64,000 bases of DNA from Streptomyces phaeoluteigriseus (lineage in GTDB: Bacteria > Actinomycetota > Actinomycetes > Streptomycetales > Streptomycetaceae). The stretch is from assembly GCF_001896135.2 (NCBI RefSeq), contig NZ_MPOH02000006.1, positions 62,001-126,000 of the forward strand, written 5' to 3'. The notes below the pieces were generated by a model, which was not told the DNA's origin, did not search any database, and saw nothing but the letters and a program-made list of their open reading frames with translations. The first letter of the stretch is position 1. Each line of letters begins with the position of its first letter. The position numbers and the translations under genes are program-made. Positions 59,942 to 64,000 of the stretch are shown here, in pieces.

Positions 59942-60760
59942 TCAGCGGCCGGACACCGATGACTTCTGCCGGTCTTCCAGCCCCTTGTCGCTCTGAGGGC
60001 GCCTGGTGAGCACGAGCGGGCCGGTCTCGGTGATGGCGACCGTGTGCTCGGAATGAGCGGTGCGCGAGCCGTCGGCCGAGCGGATCGTCCAGCCGTCCGG
60101 GTCGAAGACGATCTTGTTGGTGCCGGCGGCGAACCAGGGCTCGATCGCGATCGTCAGGCCGGGACGCAGCTTCCAACCGCGGCCGGGGCGCCCGTCGTTG
60201 GGAATGTGCAGGTCCTCATGCATCGTGCGACCGATACCGTGACCCCCGAACTCCAGGTTGACCGGGTAGCCGTACTCGGCGGCGACCGAGCCGATGGCCG
60301 CCGAGATGTCACCGAGCCTGTTGCCCGGCTGGGCGACCGTGATGGCCGCTTCCAGGGCGACTTCGGTGGCCTCGATCAGCCGCAGGTCCTCCTCCGCCGG
60401 GGTGCCGACGACGACGGAGTGGGCCGAGTCCGCGGCCCAGCCATCGATACTGACCGCCATGTCCATGGTCAGCAGGTCCCCGTCGCGCAGCTTGTAGCTG
60501 TGGGGCAGTCCGTGCAGCACGGCGTCGTTGACCGAGAGGCACACCACGTTACGGAACGGGCCCTTGCCGAACGAGGGCGCGTAGTCCCAATAGCAGGACT
60601 CCGCGCCGCGTTCCTTGATCCGGCGGCGCGCGTGATGCTCCAGATCCAGCAGGTTGACCCCTACTGCGGCCATGTCGGCGAGTTCGGCCAGCACCTGGCC
60701 GACGAACTGGCCGGTGACGTGCATGCGCTGAATGTCTTCGGGCGACTTGTGCTCGATCAC
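59942..60760 (-). CDS. map: Type I methionine aminopeptidase
   Basis: A 272-residue M24A peptidase that removes the initiator methionine from nascent proteins. Metal ligands and substrate residues are visible: VCLSVNDAVLHGLPHSYKLR (His), DLLTMDMAVSIDGWAADSAH (Asp pair), GHGIGRTMHEDLHIPN (His), LTIAIEPWFAAG (Glu) and SEHTVAITETGPLVLT (Glu). Streptomyces usually have several map genes; this one lies divergent from a small XRE regulator, so it is likely a regulated accessory copy rather than the ribosomal-operon one. Confidence 0.93.
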   Translation of the reverse strand: MIEHKSPEDIQRMHVTGQFVGQVLAELADMAAVGVNLLDLEHHARRRIKERGAESCYWDYAPSFGKGPFRNVVCLSVNDAVLHGLPHSYKLRDGDLLTMDMAVSIDGWAADSAHSVVVGTPAEEDLRLIEATEVALEAAITVAQPGNRLGDISAAIGSVAAEYGYPVNLEFGGHGIGRTMHEDLHIPNDGRPGRGWKLRPGLTIAIEPWFAAGTNKIVFDPDGWTIRSADGSRTAHSEHTVAITETGPLVLTRRPQSDKGLEDRQKSSVSGR

Positions 60761-60791
60761 TGCGATCCTCGATTCCCCAGGGCGACCGACA

Positions 60792-60805
60792 GGTATATTT
60801 ATACC
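60792..60805. promoter_or_regulatory. Palindrome between map and XRE genes
   Basis: GGTATATTTATACC has perfect 6-bp arms (GGTATA and TATACC) around TT, in a strongly AT-rich spot 32 bp upstream of map and 51 bp upstream of the XRE gene. It is a good candidate operator for the XRE protein and may include the -10 box of map. Confidence 0.6.
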
Positions 60806-60819
60806 AGAGGGGGGAGTGG

Positions 60820-60849
60820 TTGCTGGTCGAACACCTGCCGCTCTAGCAT
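60820..60849 (+). promoter_or_regulatory. Promoter of XRE regulator
   Basis: TTGCTG (60820-60825) and TAGCAT (60844-60849) are 18 bp apart, and the ATG at 60856 follows 6 bases later with no ribosome-binding site, indicating a leaderless mRNA. Confidence 0.55.
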
Positions 60850-60855
60850 GTGCGG

Positions 60856-61122
60856 ATGGTTCGCTATCCGCTCGCCCCCGAACAGATCGAGGCGGGTCGA
60901 CGACTCGGGGCCGCGTTGCGCTCCGCGCGGGCCGGACGCAACCCCGTCGACGTGGCCCTGGCGGCAGGGATCTCGCCGGAGACCCTCCGCAAGATCGAGA
61001 CCGGTCGGCTGCCTACGCCCGCGTTCGGCACGATCGTCCGGCTCAGTGAGGTCCTCGGCGTGCCGCTGTCCGAACTCGCCAGCGTCTGGCGCACCGATCC
61101 TGCGCTGAGCAAGGCCTCCTAG
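60856..61122 (+). CDS. XRE family helix-turn-helix regulator
   Basis: An 88-residue protein consisting of one HTH_XRE domain: RLGAALRSARAGRNPVDVAL, AAGISPETLRKIETGRLPTP and FGTIVRLSEVLGVPLSELAS. The recognition helix is SPETLRKIETG. There is no effector domain, so it may act as a constitutive or DNA-damage-independent repressor of itself and of the divergent map gene. The start ATG 60856 is preferred to GTG 60850 because of the promoter distance. Confidence 0.88.
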   Translation: MVRYPLAPEQIEAGRRLGAALRSARAGRNPVDVALAAGISPETLRKIETGRLPTPAFGTIVRLSEVLGVPLSELASVWRTDPALSKAS

Positions 61123-61574
61123 CGGTAGCCCTTCGCGGTGCGGCGCCGTCGTCGACGGGCCGCACCCGCCCTGGGCACGAGACGGGCGTACACCTCATGG
61201 AAGCGTGAGCATCACGCACCGCCCTGGGCGCAAGACGGGCGTACACCTCACGCCAGCGTGAGGATCACCGGGGCGTCCTCGGTCGTGGCCGCCCACCTGG
61301 AAGCCGAGGAGCGCGCAGGCGTGGCACGGCGTTGCCGGACCACCGGCAGGTGATGACCGCCTGCCTGGCAGTCGCCCAGCGGGCGGGGCGACCCGGGCGT
61401 CGTGGAGGCCGTGAAGTGGCCGGCCAGGTGTTGCGTGAGCTGAGCCGACGGGTGTGTGTTCCCCGGTGTGTTCTCTGCGCTGGGACGTCCGCGGGCGCAC
61501 GCGCGCCGACGCTGCTTCCGGCAGCCCCGCCATCAGCGATGTGCGGGGCGTCAGGCTCAGTCACTGGGGTGCTG
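61123..61574. other. 452-bp spacer with direct repeat
   Basis: Contains a 53-bp direct repeat and otherwise no supported gene. Short open frames on both strands are Arg- and Ala-rich antisense or random frames. A terminator for the XRE gene is not obvious. Confidence 0.5.
61160..61268. repeat. Direct repeat of about 53 bp, two copies
   Basis: Both copies contain CGCCCTGGGC, then AAGACGGGCGTACACCTCA or GAGACGGGCGTACACCTCA, and end AGCGTGAG with GATCAC or CATCAC. First copy 61160-61215, second 61215-61268, about 85 per cent alike by eye. They follow the XRE gene. Confidence 0.75.
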
Positions 61575-62525
61575 TCAGTCGTCGATGCCGTTCGCGAAGG
61601 GCATCGTGCGCCAGTGGTCGACGGCGGGCCTGAGGTACTCCATCAGCTGGGGCAGCTGCGGGACCAGCGTCAGGGTGGCGACGACCCGCAGCATCGTGAC
61701 GGCGTTGACGAAGCCCATGACCTCCTTGTCGAGGGACCTCGTGCCGTTGCGCCGCGCGCCGCGGTTGTAGGCGGATTCGTGCTCGGGTCCGAGCGCGGCG
61801 AGGTCCCACTCGACGGGGCCCAGCGTGACCAGCTCGAAGTCGGCGTAGAGGTCCCCGTCCACCCCGTGGAAGATGTTCGCGGGCGGGGAGTCGCCGTGGA
61901 CCGGCTGGAGGTCGACGCCCGGGAACCGGGCCTCGAAGGCCGAGCGTGAGCGCACGAGGGGTTCCAGGGTCTGCCACTCGCGACGGGCGCGGTCCAGCTC
62001 GGCCGCACCGATCAGTGCGGAGTGTCGGTCGAGCAGGGCAAGGCTTTCCGCGATGAACCGCGGTTCGGCCGTGGACAGGAACTCCAGGCGGCCCGGGTAG
62101 CCGCGCATCGCTGCGTGCAGGTCGGACACGCTCTCGGCGTTCGCCACGTAATCGGGTTCCTTGTCCCGGTCCTCCGCGACGAACGGCCAGAACGTCATCG
62201 AGAAACCGTCGCGCTGCACAGGCTTGTGCGGCACGAGCGGGCTGGGCGCGATCACGGGGACTCCTTGTTCGGCGAGCCAACGGGTCACGTCCAGCTCGTC
62301 CTGCTGGCGGCGCGCGAGGGCGACCAGGTCGTCCGGGCGCGGCAGGACGGTGGGAATCCGGGCCACTACCGGTGAGGGCGCCAGATGGACGACGACGGAG
62401 AAGACGTCGTGCAGCACCGTGGGGTCGGTGACGGTCAGGCCGAGCCGGCGCCCCGCCGCGACTGCCGCGCCGACGGCGGCGGAGGTGCGGTCGGCGAGCT
62501 GTTGCTGTGTCAGGAAGGTGGTCAT
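61575..62525 (-). CDS. Aminoglycoside phosphotransferase family kinase
   Basis: A 316-residue protein-kinase-like phosphotransferase (APH/choline-kinase fold). The catalytic loop is LQPVHGDSPPANIFHGVDG (HGDxxxxN), and the metal-binding part is DLYADFELVTLGPVEWDLAA. N-terminal lobe segments VVVHLAPSPVVARIPTVLPR replace the usual Lys motif. Family members phosphorylate antibiotics, homoserine, fructosamine or macrolides. It lies next to an ABC-F gene in the same direction, which may point to antibiotic self-protection, but the substrate is unknown. Confidence 0.85.
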   Translation of the reverse strand: MTTFLTQQQLADRTSAAVGAAVAAGRRLGLTVTDPTVLHDVFSVVVHLAPSPVVARIPTVLPRPDDLVALARRQQDELDVTRWLAEQGVPVIAPSPLVPHKPVQRDGFSMTFWPFVAEDRDKEPDYVANAESVSDLHAAMRGYPGRLEFLSTAEPRFIAESLALLDRHSALIGAAELDRARREWQTLEPLVRSRSAFEARFPGVDLQPVHGDSPPANIFHGVDGDLYADFELVTLGPVEWDLAALGPEHESAYNRGARRNGTRSLDKEVMGFVNAVTMLRVVATLTLVPQLPQLMEYLRPAVDHWRTMPFANGIDD

Positions 62526-62619
62526 CGTTCCATCACTCCATCGTTTCAGCGGATTGGGACCGTCGGGCAGGTCGGCGTGGGGCGCGCGGGCCGCTCGCGG
62601 CGCAGGCGGACCGACGGGG

Positions 62620-64000
62620 TCAGCACCTGCGGCCGGCACGCAGCTCCAGGTGCTCCCCCTCGAAGCCCTCGTGGAAGCCGCGGTCGTGCGACGCCATGAC
62701 CACCGCCCCCGGGTACGTGGCGAGCGCCGCCTGAAGATCCTCGACCAGGTCGAGGGCGATGTGGTTGGTCGGCTCGTCGAGGACGAGGAGATCCGCCGGC
62801 CGGGTCACCAGGCGGGCGATCTGCAGCCGGCGCTGCTGTCCCACGGACAGGGCGGCAAGCGGCACGCGCAGATCGTCCTCGCGGAACAGGCCCAGGGACA
62901 GGAGCTGTTCGGCGTACTCGTCCGGCGGTCCGGGCCGCCCTGCCGCGAACGCGGCGAGCAGCGGGAGCCGCCCGGGGCGCGCGCGGTGCGCGGGCAGTTC
63001 CTGCGGGAGGTAGCCGATCCGGGCGGGGCGGCGGGCCGTGCCCGCGTCCGGCTCCAGATCGCCCGCCAGGACGCGCAGGAGCGTCGTCTTGCCCGCGCCG
63101 TTGTCGCCCGAGACCCGCAGTCGCTGTCCGGGCGCGATCGCGAGAAGCCCGTCCAGACGCAACCGCTCCCCCACCCGTACGCCGTCGTACTCGGCGAGGG
63201 GGCCGCCCTGGGCAGGGCCACCGTCCGCCAACGACGCGCCGTCGTGAAGCGGAGCGGTGCCGGCGGCTCCGGCACCGGGTCGCGCCGCAGCTGGGCCAGG
63301 CGCTCCCGGACGGAGCGCACCTGCCCGCCGATTTTCGCCTCGTGCGAGCGGCGGTGCTTGCCGAAACCCTGCTTCGGGTCACGTCCGGTCGTGGCGAGAC
63401 GCCTCCCCGCGGCCTCCAGCAGGTCCTCCGCGCGGGCCACCTCCGCGATCCAGTCCGCATGCCGCTGCTCCGCGCCGCGTCGGGCGGCTGCCCTCGCCGT
63501 GCGGTAGCCGGCCCAGCCGTCGCCGTACCGGAACACCGTGCGCGCATCGCGGTCGACGTCGAGGATGGTGGTGGCGACGCGCTCCAGGAAGCCGCGGTCG
63601 TGGGTGACCGCGACGACGGTGCCGCGGTGTGCGCGCAGGTGGTCCTCCAGCCAGCGCACGGCCGCCGCGTCGAGGTGGTTCGTCGGTTCGTCGAGGAGCA
63701 GCAGTTCGGGGGCGGCGGCCAGGACGCAGGCAAGCGCGAGCCGGGACCGCTCGCCGCCGGACAGCGAGCCGAGCAGGCGGTCGCGGGTGATCGGGGCGAG
63801 CCCGAGCCCCCGCATCGCGGCATCGACGCGGGAGTCCGCCTCGTATCCGCCGCGTTCCTCGTAGGCGATCAGCAGGTCGCCGTACGAGGCGAGATCCTCT
63901 TCCGCCGCCTCGCCGAGGGACTTCTCCGCCATCCGCAACCGGCGCTCCATGTCGCGCAGTTCGGCGAGGGCGAGGTCCACGGCGTCCTGCACGGTGCAGT
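62620..64000 (-). CDS. ABC-F family ATP-binding protein (5' end outside window, one-base frameshift)
   Basis: A duplicated ATP-binding cassette protein without membrane domains. The first cassette lacks its Walker A (beyond base 64000) but shows LLGSLSGGERSRLALACVLA (signature) and ELLLLDEPTNHLDAAAVRWL (Walker B). A charged linker follows (KQGFGKHRRSHEAKIGGQVR). The second cassette has RLRVSGDNGAGKTTLLRVLA (Walker A), LSVGQQRRLQIARLV and DLLVLDEPTNHIALDLVEDL. The frame breaks near 63240 between the cassettes; adding one base joins them. ABC-F proteins release antibiotics from ribosomes or tune translation; the Streptomyces macrolide self-resistance proteins are of this type. The ATG or GTG start is not in the window. 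Confidence 0.88.

Noticed and set aside
61138..61353. Small Arg-rich plus-strand gene over the 53-bp repeat
   Set aside because: No ribosome-binding site, no conserved pattern, and the repeat changes frame between its two copies.

Overview
The window is a 64-kb piece of a very GC-rich actinobacterial chromosome, almost certainly from a Streptomyces. The evidence is strong third-position GC bias, frequent GTG starts, a mycothiol-dependent (maleylpyruvate isomerase-type) enzyme, Streptomyces-type families (DUF6643-, DUF6332- and DUF6986-like proteins, TerD, DUF4865), Tat-type signal peptides, and many start codons 6-7 bases after a -10-like hexamer (leaderless mRNAs). I see no rRNA, tRNA, CRISPR array, transposase or prophage. 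Everything here was read by eye; no database search was run.

Layout. 1-6.8 kb: end of a threonine aldolase, a transglutaminase-like protein, two decayed convergent genes, a PlsC-type acyltransferase, a DUF4395/thioredoxin-like divergent pair, a tiny cysteine-containing leader ORF before a flavin reductase, and etfB-etfA closed by a strong terminator. 6.8-18 kb: a secreted EEP-family phosphodiesterase, a citrate-lyase-like protein (DUF6986), a VOC protein, a LacI regulator divergent from a ROK sugar kinase with a palindromic operator between them, a P-loop/NUDIX fusion, an MBL-fold hydrolase, an M20 peptidase and a geranylgeranyl-reductase-type flavoprotein. 18-25.5 kb: a broken TetR gene, a NarL-type two-component system, a MarR/MFS divergent pair sharing a 27-bp operator, a mycothiol-type DinB-like protein and a second MFS transporter. 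25.6-30.3 kb: a gene remnant, a 17-bp tandem-repeat array, a Tat-exported FAD oxidase of the cytokinin-dehydrogenase type, and a DeoR-controlled SIS isomerase plus class II aldolase module (aga/gat-like). 30-42 kb: an rRNA-type methyltransferase, AlkB-like dioxygenase, ROK regulator, a 0.9-kb repeat-bearing spacer, a beta-hydroxyacid dehydrogenase, PPOX-type protein, DUF1272 zinc ribbon, TetR/DUF4865 pair, SHOCT protein, anti-sigma-type ATPase, a Cds1-like cysteine desulfhydrase, SRPBCC protein and a second DeoR regulator. 42-49 kb: a large membrane protein with a serine-hydrolase motif converging on a beta-helix/AAA+ ATPase fusion, an Rv1733c-like membrane protein, a MOSC protein and a DUF6643 protein. 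49.6-64 kb: TerD, Sir2, a 1003-residue secreted multi-domain protein (PA14, NHL/sorbosone-type propeller, CBM, DUF1080), an autoregulated ArsR-VOC operon, an ornithine-cyclodeaminase-like/D-threonine-aldolase-like pair, a dihydrofolate-reductase-like protein, an NlpC/P60-like pseudogene, methionine aminopeptidase divergent from an XRE regulator, an aminoglycoside-phosphotransferase-like kinase and an ABC-F protein cut by the window edge.

A recurring theme is local regulation: at least five divergent or autoregulated promoters carry recognisable palindromes (LacI/ROK, MarR/MFS, TetR/DUF4865, ArsR/VOC, XRE/map). A second theme is single-base frameshifts in otherwise well-conserved genes (flavin reductase, NUDIX, response regulator, SIS isomerase, aldolase, PPOX, SRPBCC, D-threonine aldolase-like, ABC-F), usually next to G or C runs. 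Their number and placement look more like consensus errors in the assembly than biology, so these genes are annotated as full-length with a frameshift. In contrast, the fragments near 0.9-2.0 kb, 14.3 kb, 18.2-18.9 kb, 25.6 kb and 59.6 kb look truly degraded or are too damaged to decide.
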